Source: Candidatus Nanoarchaeia archaeon (GTDB taxonomy: Archaea > Nanobdellota > Nanobdellia > Woesearchaeales > JANQNE01). From it: 64,000 nucleotides of DNA. This document shows, piece by piece, positions 57,405 through 64,000 of the stretch (the stretch's first letter is position 1; every line of letters starts with the position of its first letter). The stretch is taken from positions 1 to 64,000 of the forward strand of contig JANQNE010000012.1 in assembly GCA_028279725.1 (NCBI GenBank), read 5' to 3'. A program made the position numbers and the translations under genes. The notes under the pieces are model-generated. The model saw nothing but the letters and a program-made list of their open reading frames with translations. It had not been told where the DNA came from and did not search any database.

Positions 57405-59207
57405 CTAGTATTTGTTTTTAAGCTGTAGTTTTGGATAAACACAAAGTGATTTGAACTCATCCAGTATAAGCTTGAATGCATATGCCAATTCTACGTTTGT
57501 TATCTCAACATTGTCTCCGCAGATAGGGCAGTATGATTTGTTCTTGAACTCATCGTGTACTGCGATGATTCCGCACTGTTCACAGACAGGAACTTTTGTC
57601 TTGTCTGAATCGAATCTTTCTTTTAGCAATAGTGAAGCTCCGTGAGCTACGAATGTGTCCTTCTCCATCTCTCCTAACCTTAGTCCGCCTTCTTTAGCTC
57701 TTCCTTCTGTCGGCTGCCTTGTCAACAGCTGGATAGGACCTCTTGCTCTTGAATGTAATTTGTTTGCAACCATGTGCTTTAGCTTAAGATAATACATGTT
57801 TCCGATGAATATCTTTGCTTTGAACTTTTCTCCAGTGTGTCCGTTGTAAAGAGTTTCAGTTCCATTTTCTCTGAATCCCATTGCAAGAAGTTCTTTTCTC
57901 AATGCTTTTTCTGGCTCAGCGTCGAATGTTGTTCCGTCTATGTAACGTCCGCCCAAAGCTCCAACTTTTCCTCCAACCAGCTCTATCAAGTGTGATATTG
58001 TCATCCTTGACGGAATACCTTGTGGAGAGAATAAGATATCCGGGTTAGTTCCTGAACTTGAGAAAGGCATATCTGTCTGAGGGATTATCAATCCAACAAC
58101 TCCTTTTTGCCCATGTCTTGAAGTGAACTTGTCTCCTACTTCAGGAATTCTCTGTTCTCTTACTCTAACTTGAATGAGCTTGTTTCCTTCTTCGTTTTCT
58201 GTCAATAATATGAAATCGATGATACCTTTTTCACCGTGCCTTACAGCGACAGATGATTCTCTTCTTGTTGAAGAAGCCAGGTTGTATTCATCTAATGAGC
58301 TTAAGAATCTTGGAGGGGATGTTTTTCCTATGATGACATCTCCTTCAGTTACTTTTGCTTCTGAATAGATTATTCCATCTTTTTCAAGATACCTATAATC
58401 TCTTTCTGATTTGTATCCTTTTACTTCTTTATCAGGTATGCAGATCTCGTCGATAAGTCCGCCTGCATATCTTAGCTCTTCAGCAACACTTGGCCTGAAG
58501 TATGATGATCTTCCTAAGCCACGTTCTATTGAGCTCTTGTTTATGATGACAGCGTCTTCCATGTTATATCCTTCGTAGCTTAGAACAGCAACTGTAATGT
58601 TCTGGCCAACTGGATGATTCTGATAATTTGAGATCTCATGCATCATTGTGTTGACGATCGATTTCTGAGGATAGTGTAATAGGTTAACGTCTGTGTCCAT
58701 CCTTACTGCATAGTTTGTTGCATAGAATCCGATAGCCTGCTTTTGGTTCTTTGATCCTGCGTTCAGTCTTGTAGACTGGTTGAAGTTTCCATATGGGACT
58801 AATGATGTTGTTAACCCTAGCATGTCCATAGGTGAGATTTCAAGATGTGTATGTTCTGGAGTTATGTCATCTTCAACTATTGCAACCAAAGAGTTTTCTT
58901 CTTCAGCTGTGTCTAAGTATTCTATAACTCCCTGCTGTATAAGATCGCTCCATGTGATCTCTCCTTTTTCTAGTTGTTTTAGATGGGCTTCTGTAAGAGA
59001 TGATACTCCATCTTTTATGACTATCAACGGCCTTACTGCTCTTCCTTTTGAAGATTCTATCCTGATCTCATCTGCTTTCTCGTCGTGATATATGTTAGCG
59101 TTAGAAGTGATAGATCCTTTTCTTCTCTCTCCTTTGAACTGGTCTATATAATCCTGAGCACTGTCAACAGTCCCTACAAATTTTGAGTTAAGATAGACTT
59201 CTGTCAT
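57405..59207 (-). CDS. rpoB1: RNA polymerase subunit B'
   Basis: A 600-residue C-terminal half of the second-largest subunit. NMEDAVIINKSSIERGLGRS, GDKFTSRHGQKGVVGLI and ARGPIQLLTRQPTEGR are core motifs, and a C-terminal zinc site follows (CEQCGIIAVHD; CPICGDN). The B subunit is split into B'' and B', as in methanogens and several other archaeal lineages. ATG 59207 follows the rpoB2 stop and has SD GAGGT; the 59216 codon overlaps rpoB2. Confidence 0.97.
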   Translation of the reverse strand: MTEVYLNSKFVGTVDSAQDYIDQFKGERRKGSITSNANIYHDEKADEIRIESSKGRAVRPLIVIKDGVSSLTEAHLKQLEKGEITWSDLIQQGVIEYLDTAEEENSLVAIVEDDITPEHTHLEISPMDMLGLTTSLVPYGNFNQSTRLNAGSKNQKQAIGFYATNYAVRMDTDVNLLHYPQKSIVNTMMHEISNYQNHPVGQNITVAVLSYEGYNMEDAVIINKSSIERGLGRSSYFRPSVAEELRYAGGLIDEICIPDKEVKGYKSERDYRYLEKDGIIYSEAKVTEGDVIIGKTSPPRFLSSLDEYNLASSTRRESSVAVRHGEKGIIDFILLTENEEGNKLIQVRVREQRIPEVGDKFTSRHGQKGVVGLIIPQTDMPFSSSGTNPDILFSPQGIPSRMTISHLIELVGGKVGALGGRYIDGTTFDAEPEKALRKELLAMGFRENGTETLYNGHTGEKFKAKIFIGNMYYLKLKHMVANKLHSRARGPIQLLTRQPTEGRAKEGGLRLGEMEKDTFVAHGASLLLKERFDSDKTKVPVCEQCGIIAVHDEFKNKSYCPICGDNVEITNVELAYAFKLILDEFKSLCVYPKLQLKNKY

Positions 59208-59208
59208 T

Positions 59209-60696
59209 TTATGCAACCTCGTTCAAGCCAAGGCTCTTTAGCTGTTTTGATAATTCTTCTTCGTCAGACTCTTCAGATATCTTGCACATCAGAGCAAGAT
59301 TCTTTCTTAGCCCGATGTTTGTTCCTTCCGGAGTTTCTATAGGGCATAATCTGCCTAGATGTGTTGAGTGCAGTTCTCTAGCTTCGAAGTTTTCCTGTGA
59401 AGCTGACAATGGGGAAACGACCCTCTGCAAGTGTGATAGTGTCTCTAAGAAATTTAATCTCTGGATCCTCTGTGATATCCCTTTTCTTCCGCCAACCCAG
59501 TTTCCTGTAGCCATTGAGCTGTAAATTCTTGAGGTTAAAAGTTTGTCTCTTATGATAACTTTTATTGACGGGAATTTTCCTCTCTTAACTATTCTTTGGA
59601 AATTGTATAATAGATCATTGATAAGAACTTTCAGGTTAACCCTGATAAGATCTGATAAAAGGTCTCCTGACATCTTTATCTTCTTGTTTATGTAATGATC
59701 CTTGTCGTCTGTGTCAAGCTCTCCGTTTGAAACCATGATGAATTTTTTTAGGATCTTGCATAGATTATAAGCTTTGTACATCTTGTCTTTTTGGTCGATT
59801 CCTAAGTGAGGAAGAAGATATTTGTCTAATATCTCTCTCATTCTTTCTATCCTAATGTCTTTAGCCTGTGTTATGCCTATCTTTTTAGCTATGTAGTCTA
59901 TTGCATCGTCTTCAGTCTTTATGTCGACGAATTCCAATAGGTTTACGTACAGCTCATCAAACTGCCTGTCTTTTGAGACCCATCTCATAATCTCTTCATC
60001 TTTTAGAAGGCCTAATGCTTTTATGATAACTATGATAGGTATTCTTTTCACTCTTGTGAATGAGAAGTAGAAGATTCCATCTTTCATCTTCTCTACAGTG
60101 TGCGGAATCTTGAATGATCCACGTTCTGAGAAAACTTTTCCGACATATTCTGAAACACCAGTTGTTCCTTTTTCTACTAATACTTTGTTTGATGCCAAAT
60201 CTTCTATGTCGATAAGAACCTTTTCTGTTCCGTTGATTATGAAATAACCGCCTGGATCGTCTGGATCCTCTCCTTTTTCTATAAGCTCTTCTCTTGAAAG
60301 CTTGTTAAGGTGGCAGATCTTTGATCTTAACATAACAGGCAGATTTCCTATCTGTGTTGTGAATGATTCTCTCTGCACTCCGTTTATGTGTGCTGAAACT
60401 TCTATGAATGCAGGAGCTGCATAAGTAAGATGCCTTAGCCTTGCTTCAGAAGGATAAACATTTCTTTTTGATCCGTCAGCTTCTGTTATTTCCGGCTTGG
60501 TTACCCAGATCTTGTCTAACCTGATCTTAAACTCGTCGATATCATGAGGGATAATTGTCGGAATTATCTCTTTGTTCTCTTCTATTATTTCCTGTAGCTG
60601 TGCATCTATAAGGCTGTTGAAAGAAGTAATGTCTGCTTCAACTAGGTTTTTCTCTTCAAAATATTTTTTTATCAAAGTTCTGCTATAATTAGGCAT
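59209..60696 (-). CDS. rpoB2: RNA polymerase subunit B''
   Basis: A 495-residue N-terminal half of the second-largest subunit. GYFIINGTEKVLIDIEDLAS, TGNWVGGRKGISQRIQRLN and LGRLCPIETPEGTNIGLRKN are the conserved protrusion, lobe and fork motifs; the last is the typical block at the split point. It overlaps rpoH by 8 nt. Confidence 0.97.
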   Translation of the reverse strand: MPNYSRTLIKKYFEEKNLVEADITSFNSLIDAQLQEIIEENKEIIPTIIPHDIDEFKIRLDKIWVTKPEITEADGSKRNVYPSEARLRHLTYAAPAFIEVSAHINGVQRESFTTQIGNLPVMLRSKICHLNKLSREELIEKGEDPDDPGGYFIINGTEKVLIDIEDLASNKVLVEKGTTGVSEYVGKVFSERGSFKIPHTVEKMKDGIFYFSFTRVKRIPIIVIIKALGLLKDEEIMRWVSKDRQFDELYVNLLEFVDIKTEDDAIDYIAKKIGITQAKDIRIERMREILDKYLLPHLGIDQKDKMYKAYNLCKILKKFIMVSNGELDTDDKDHYINKKIKMSGDLLSDLIRVNLKVLINDLLYNFQRIVKRGKFPSIKVIIRDKLLTSRIYSSMATGNWVGGRKGISQRIQRLNFLETLSHLQRVVSPLSASQENFEARELHSTHLGRLCPIETPEGTNIGLRKNLALMCKISEESDEEELSKQLKSLGLNEVA

Positions 60697-60931
60697 TTAC
60701 GACTCCTCTATAATATATTGATTCACCGGAAGTAGGACTGTTTCTGACTATCTTTACGACGTCACCAACTTTTACATTTAAGGACTGCAGAGCAGGATCT
60801 CCTTTGTAGATCTTTGGCAATTCCTTCAAAGAAATTTTGTACTTTTCGAATAAGTCTTTCTTATCCTTCTCACTTAATTTTGTATGTTTAGGAATAAGGT
60901 CATGTTTTCCTATGATTAGTTTCTTTGGCAT
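60689..60931 (-). CDS. rpoH: RNA polymerase subunit H (Rpb5-like)
   Basis: An 80-residue archaeal Rpb5 C-terminal-domain protein: HDLIPKHTKLSEKDK at the N-terminus and GDVVKIVRNSPTSGESIYYR at the C-terminus. It is first of the RNA polymerase genes. The ATG lies only 22 nt after the tRNA-Lys discriminator, with SD GAGGGGAGA between, and no TATA-like sequence fits there, so it is likely cotranscribed with the tRNAs. Confidence 0.95.
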   Translation of the reverse strand: MPKKLIIGKHDLIPKHTKLSEKDKKDLFEKYKISLKELPKIYKGDPALQSLNVKVGDVVKIVRNSPTSGESIYYRGVVNA

Positions 60932-60953
60932 TCTCTCCCCTCGACGTGAAAAC

Positions 60954-61027
60954 TGGGCCGGACGAGATTCGAACTCGCGACCCCCTGATTAAAAGTCAGA
61001 TGCTCTACCAGGCTGAGCTACCGGCCC
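60954..61027 (-). tRNA. tRNA-Lys (anticodon UUU)
   Basis: Acceptor GGGCCGG/CCGGCCC, D-arm AGCTC...GAGC, anticodon arm TCTGA-CTTTTAA-TCAGG, T-arm GCGAG-TTCGAAT-CTCGT. Discriminator is A. This is the only uninterrupted tRNA in the window. CCA is not encoded. It sits 22 nt ahead of rpoH and 15 nt behind tRNA-Asp. Confidence 0.95.
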
Positions 61028-61042
61028 ATTGTTAATGTAAGA

Positions 61043-61179
61043 CGCCCTGGCCGGGACTTTCCAAGGCATTAAATTCATAATGACTTTGTTGAACCCGGGT
61101 CGAAGCCTTACTGCAGCATCACCTTCGTTTCCTCAGGTGGTCGACAGGGCTTCATGATAGGCCACTACACTACCAGGGC
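61043..61179 (-). tRNA. tRNA-Asp (anticodon GUC) with two introns
   Basis: Acceptor GCCCTGG/CCAGGGC, discriminator G. The anticodon stem AAGCC/GGCTT encloses CTGTCG...A, giving GUC; a 33-nt intron at 37/38 holds CACCT/AGGTG. The T-stem CCGGG/CCCGG encloses 38 nt rather than 7. Removing 31 nt (61057-61087) at 59/60 leaves TTCAACT; TTC/GAA pairs across the junction as expected of a bulge-helix-bulge. So it carries two introns, one canonical and one in the T-loop. Confidence 0.86.
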
Positions 61180-61191
61180 GCGATTAAGTGG

Positions 61192-61275
61192 TCGACCGCA
61201 CAACAATCTCTCTATAGGTTAAATTCGCTTAAATCAAGCTTCTTTGGACTATAGAAAGATTCCCTCCGGCATGAC
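61192..61275 (-). ncRNA. Structured leader RNA upstream of tRNA-Asp
   Basis: Read leftwards from the predicted start near 61272. AATCTTTCTATAG pairs with CTATAGAGAGATT (61249-61261 and 61205-61217), a 13-bp stem with one G-T pair. The 31-nt loop contains the hairpin GCTT/AAGC (61227-61239). GCCGG and CGGTC flank the base. It ends 13 nt before the tRNA. It might be a leader cleaved by tRNA processing, or a separate small RNA. Confidence 0.45.
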
Positions 61276-61294
61276 ACTTGGAGTTCCGAAGTCA

Positions 61295-61302
61295 TTTATA
61301 AA
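61295..61302 (-). promoter_or_regulatory. TATA box for the leader-tRNA-RNA polymerase operon
   Basis: TTTATAAA lies about 25 nt before the structured leader and is the only good TATA-like site found between 61339 and rpoH. It is therefore the candidate promoter for tRNA-Asp, tRNA-Lys and all downstream genes to rps7. Confidence 0.55.
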
Positions 61303-61338
61303 GCTTTCGGTATTTTAAGGGTAAATTAAGGGAATTTC

Positions 61339-62301
61339 CTATTTTCTGCTCTTTTTTGCTTTTTCTTTGTTTTTCTTCAGCATAGCTTCCAGAACAGGTA
61401 TCTTCTGCTTTAGATCATTCATCTTTGTATTGTATTTTTCCATACGTATCTTATATACTGTGTCTGGTATAACTCCTCTTTTGAACCTGTCTAACTGGGC
61501 TGTTTTCATAAGTATAGATAGTGACTTTTTTTCTATCCTGAGTTTATCCAGCTCATTTTTTATCTTTTTTACACTCATAACTTTCCAAGTTATAAGCCCT
61601 GTTAAGGTTATTATTGTAAGTGCAAATAAGAGTTCACGCCAGTTTTTTTCGATAAAGTTTTTTCCTGAACGTTTTAATAAATTTAATGTTGTGATATCTG
61701 CTTTTTTTTCTTCAAGATTGTTCTGGGCCTGTAGGATGAGATTGTTGCTTTCTTCTATCCTTTCTTCTTCAAAAGCGATCCTGGCTTTTCTTAGCAGCTC
61801 TTCTGATTCTGACGTGTCTACAAGCTGTTCTTTTGAGGTGAAGAAGGAAAAGAAACCTGTTATGAAAGCTAACCCTACTGTTTCGTTAGTGTTTTTTTCT
61901 GTATTGTATGGGGTTATGTCAAGTTCAAAAGCCCTGAATGAGTCTGAAAGATCGTACATCTGTTTTTTTCTGAAACTTATCTCTTCTGTATGCTTGAGGA
62001 CTTCATCATATGTGAATCCTTTGTAGTTTAATCCCTCTAATGCAGTTCTTGCTGTCTCTGCCAGGTCGCCTGTTGTGTTCTTTTTTATCAGATCAGCGAA
62101 ATCCGCTCTTTCGAGAGCTTGTTTTGCTACCAGTAATGTGTCTTCTAGCGATTTTACAGAGAATCCTGCTTCTTGCATCTCTAAGATATCCGCTTCTGCA
62201 TTGTGTATGGAAATTACTGCTTCATCCCTGGTGATGGCAAGAGTAAATGCAGAAAAAAGTATTAAAGATGCTATTAATATAGTTAGTTGTTTTGTTTTCA
62301 T
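61339..62301 (-). CDS. Membrane-anchored protein with signal peptide and coiled coil
   Basis: A 320-residue protein: signal sequence MKTKQ plus a hydrophobic core, an outside helical domain (about 25-215) with repeated Glu/Lys heptads, a membrane helix (LLFALTIITLTGLITWKVM) and a cytoplasmic coiled-coil tail ending in poly-Lys. The tail segment DRFKRGVIPDTVYKIRMEKY resembles DYFKKGNISKKEYKEQSKLY in the adjacent gene, so the two are related by duplication. Function unknown; a structural surface role is plausible. The ATG follows the previous stop by 1 nt. Confidence 0.7.
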   Translation of the reverse strand: MKTKQLTILIASLILFSAFTLAITRDEAVISIHNAEADILEMQEAGFSVKSLEDTLLVAKQALERADFADLIKKNTTGDLAETARTALEGLNYKGFTYDEVLKHTEEISFRKKQMYDLSDSFRAFELDITPYNTEKNTNETVGLAFITGFFSFFTSKEQLVDTSESEELLRKARIAFEEERIEESNNLILQAQNNLEEKKADITTLNLLKRSGKNFIEKNWRELLFALTIITLTGLITWKVMSVKKIKNELDKLRIEKKSLSILMKTAQLDRFKRGVIPDTVYKIRMEKYNTKMNDLKQKIPVLEAMLKKNKEKAKKSRK

Positions 62302-62302
62302 C

Positions 62303-64000
62303 TTATTCCTTCTTTACATATGCCTGGATCTGTGAAGTCAAAAGCTCGTCCTCGATCTCTGCTACTCTTTCATAATAGAGCTTTGACTGCTCTTTGTATT
62401 CTTTCTTGCTTATATTTCCTTTTTTGAAATAATCAGTCTGGAGACTTTTTATCAAGTGTGTTATCTCTTTTCTTTCTTCTTCGAGATTAATGATAAGCTT
62501 CTCTGGCTTGAGTATCCTGATCCTTTTGTGCCTTAGTTTTGTCTTTACCTGTCTTATCTTTGAGAGCCTCTTTTGATATTCAACCATAAGATTCCGGAAT
62601 GTCCCTAAGCCTGTGAACTTTTCTTTGAAGTATCTGCTCTGGGTATCTTTCATATCTTCCCTTAAAGCATCTTCCTTTTTTCCTAAGCTTCTTAGTCTTT
62701 GTGATATAACTGCTTTTGAATAAGACTGATAGCTGACTGTGCCTGTGACAGATAAGAATATTGAGCTTAGAAGGATCAGCCACCAGTATTCTATTAGGAA
62801 CAAGAATAGGTTAAATTCTCCTTTTTCTAATGCTAGTGTTAATCTTGCCTGGCCAAGCCTTTGGAGTGCTGTTTCATAGTCTTCTCTTTCAAAAGAAGCC
62901 TGTGCCAGATTAAGAAGTTCTATTGTGTCTGTAAATCTTTTGGGGATAGTGCTGACGACTGCTCCTGTTATCATATTAGTTCCTTCAACACCTCCTTTAA
63001 AGCTGTCCATGATGTTTTTTGTCTTTTCTCTCAGGTCTTTTAATAATGAATCAGCTTCAACTGCTTTCTGTTTCATAGATCTTATCTCTTTGGAAATCAG
63101 CTCTGCAGTTTCATAATCATGGCTATCTAATGCTCTTTTTGCATCTCCCATGAGTTTTGATATCCTGTATACTGGGAATCCTAATGCTTCCATCTCTTTT
63201 ATGTCTTTTATCGCATAATCAAGGATCTTTGATGCTGTTTCTTTGCTGACTGTGTGGATGATCAGTTCTACCTCTCTTGTGTCTATGAGCTCTTTGTTCG
63301 TTTCTTTTGAGATTATGTTTCCGACTATGATTATTTTCAGATCATGAGAGCCTTTTTCCATATATTCTGGAGAGGTTATCCTAGCATCAAAATTCTTTGT
63401 TTCGTTGAATGTAATGCTGCCTATATTTTCCGGAGAGGTCTCAATGTATTGTGAAAGATAGCCTTCTATCTTTATGGAGATATTTCTTAGAGTTGTGTTC
63501 TGGAATATGTTCTTGATAGTTATTGGGAATGAATCTGTTTCTCCTCTTACCAATTCAAATGTTTCTGATGATGTCAGGATCTCTTCTCCTGAAAGGATCG
63601 TGTCTATAGCTTTTGCAAGAATAGCTGATCCTCCTGAGCTGCTTGATGAGCTGCCTGCTACTACGACGCTTGTGCTTCTGCTGGATGATTCTGTTGTCGG
63701 TGTAATTGTGCCAAGATTTTCTGAAGGTGCTTCAACTGTGATTGTGACAGAATCGCCGAAGATTAATCCTGAAGATGAAAGATCAGATCCACTTGTGTTA
63801 TAGCCTGTTGAATTTGCTGTTATTGTGTAATCTCCGCCTGCATCTGATGGTATGTTTACTTCAATCGCTACTTCTTCACTTTCTCCTGCGTTTAGCTCAT
63901 CTATTACAGTTGTGTTTTCACCGAATGAGATCAGCCATCCTGAAGGGAGGTTTATGAATGATGAAACATTTGTCGAATTTCCCTGGCCTATGTTCTCAAC
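62303..64000 (-). CDS. Large surface protein with Ig/CARDB-like repeats, 5' end beyond the window
   Basis: Open from the right edge (no stop from 64000 down to 62303), at least 565 residues. The visible N-part has beta-sandwich repeats of the CARDB/NEW3 kind (NAGESEEVAVEINIPSDAG; DYTITANSTGYNTSGSD), then a Ser/Thr-rich linker (near 63640), another beta domain, helical repeats, a membrane helix (YWWLILLSSIFLSVTGTVSY) and a cytoplasmic coiled coil. The TTG at 63553 is internal, not a start. Topology: long exterior, short interior. It is cotranscribed with the smaller paralogue and may act in adhesion or envelope architecture. Confidence 0.75.
   Translation of the reverse strand, partial: VENIGQGNSTNVSSFINLPSGWLISFGENTTVIDELNAGESEEVAIEVNIPSDAGGDYTITANSTGYNTSGSDLSSSGLIFGDSVTITVEAPSENLGTITPTTESSSRSTSVVVAGSSSSSSGGSAILAKAIDTILSGEEILTSSETFELVRGETDSFPITIKNIFQNTTLRNISIKIEGYLSQYIETSPENIGSITFNETKNFDARITSPEYMEKGSHDLKIIIVGNIISKETNKELIDTREVELIIHTVSKETASKILDYAIKDIKEMEALGFPVYRISKLMGDAKRALDSHDYETAELISKEIRSMKQKAVEADSLLKDLREKTKNIMDSFKGGVEGTNMITGAVVSTIPKRFTDTIELLNLAQASFEREDYETALQRLGQARLTLALEKGEFNLFLFLIEYWWLILLSSIFLSVTGTVSYQSYSKAVISQRLRSLGKKEDALREDMKDTQSRYFKEKFTGLGTFRNLMVEYQKRLSKIRQVKTKLRHKRIRILKPEKLIINLEEERKEITHLIKSLQTDYFKKGNISKKEYKEQSKLYYERVAEIEDELLTSQIQAYVKKE

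Noticed and set aside
1-64000. CRISPR array, insertion sequence or prophage
   Set aside because: No regularly spaced repeats, transposase, integrase or phage structural genes were seen on either strand.

Overview
The window is a 64 kb, AT-rich piece of an archaeal chromosome. Evidence for archaea: a split RNA polymerase operon (rpoH, B'', B', A', A''), TFB, eL30, a NusA-like KH protein, proteasome beta, the KH/beta-CASP nuclease aCPSF1, Bud32, CTP-dependent riboflavin kinase, AMP phosphorylase, type 2 methionine aminopeptidase, intron-bearing tRNAs, and TATA boxes 25-30 nt ahead of leaderless starts. Dense packing, many short membrane or zinc-ribbon proteins of unknown function and compact operons look like a DPANN lineage (Woesearchaeota/Pacearchaeota-like); this placement is inference. 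No CRISPR array, IS element, rRNA gene or integrase was seen.

Layout. 0-13 kb: ileS, a predicted wHTH/PD-(D/E)XK nuclease, PRC-barrel and membrane proteins, a five-repeat bPH2 protein, a HemK2-like methyltransferase fused to a kinase-like domain, a single-domain MGMT, TFB and Trm112. 13-21 kb: an orphan receiver protein, coaBC, an FAD dehydrogenase, tRNA-Ser amid structured RNA, AMP phosphorylase, tRNA-Val. 21-29 kb: ilvD, ribK, a DMT transporter, a divergent DEAD helicase/cold-shock pair, homoserine dehydrogenase. 29-38 kb: two tRNA-Thr-like genes, tRNA-Leu, small zinc proteins, a PhoU-like regulator, guanylate kinase and paralogous unknowns. 38-51 kb: bud32, an ABC exporter, a voltage-sensor-like protein, hisS, map, signal peptidase, aCPSF1-psmB, rsmI. 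51-61 kb: the transcription/translation operon, read leftwards, directly behind tRNA-Asp and tRNA-Lys. 61-64 kb: two related surface proteins, the second running off the window.

The most unusual content is RNA. (1) Four intergenic ~90-nt elements (8730, 17430, 37243, 41605) share length, conserved sequence inside the ends and a terminal 9-bp stem whose sequence differs between copies while pairing is kept; this looks like an undescribed structured RNA family. (2) A 113-nt region after tRNA-Ser has two sets of competing helices. (3) Six of seven tRNAs are interrupted; tRNA-Val and tRNA-Asp have introns in the T-loop (59/60), and tRNA-Asp has two introns. (4) The RNA polymerase operon appears to lack its own promoter and to be transcribed with the two tRNAs in front of it.

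All assignments come from reading motifs and sequence by eye; no database search or folding program was run.
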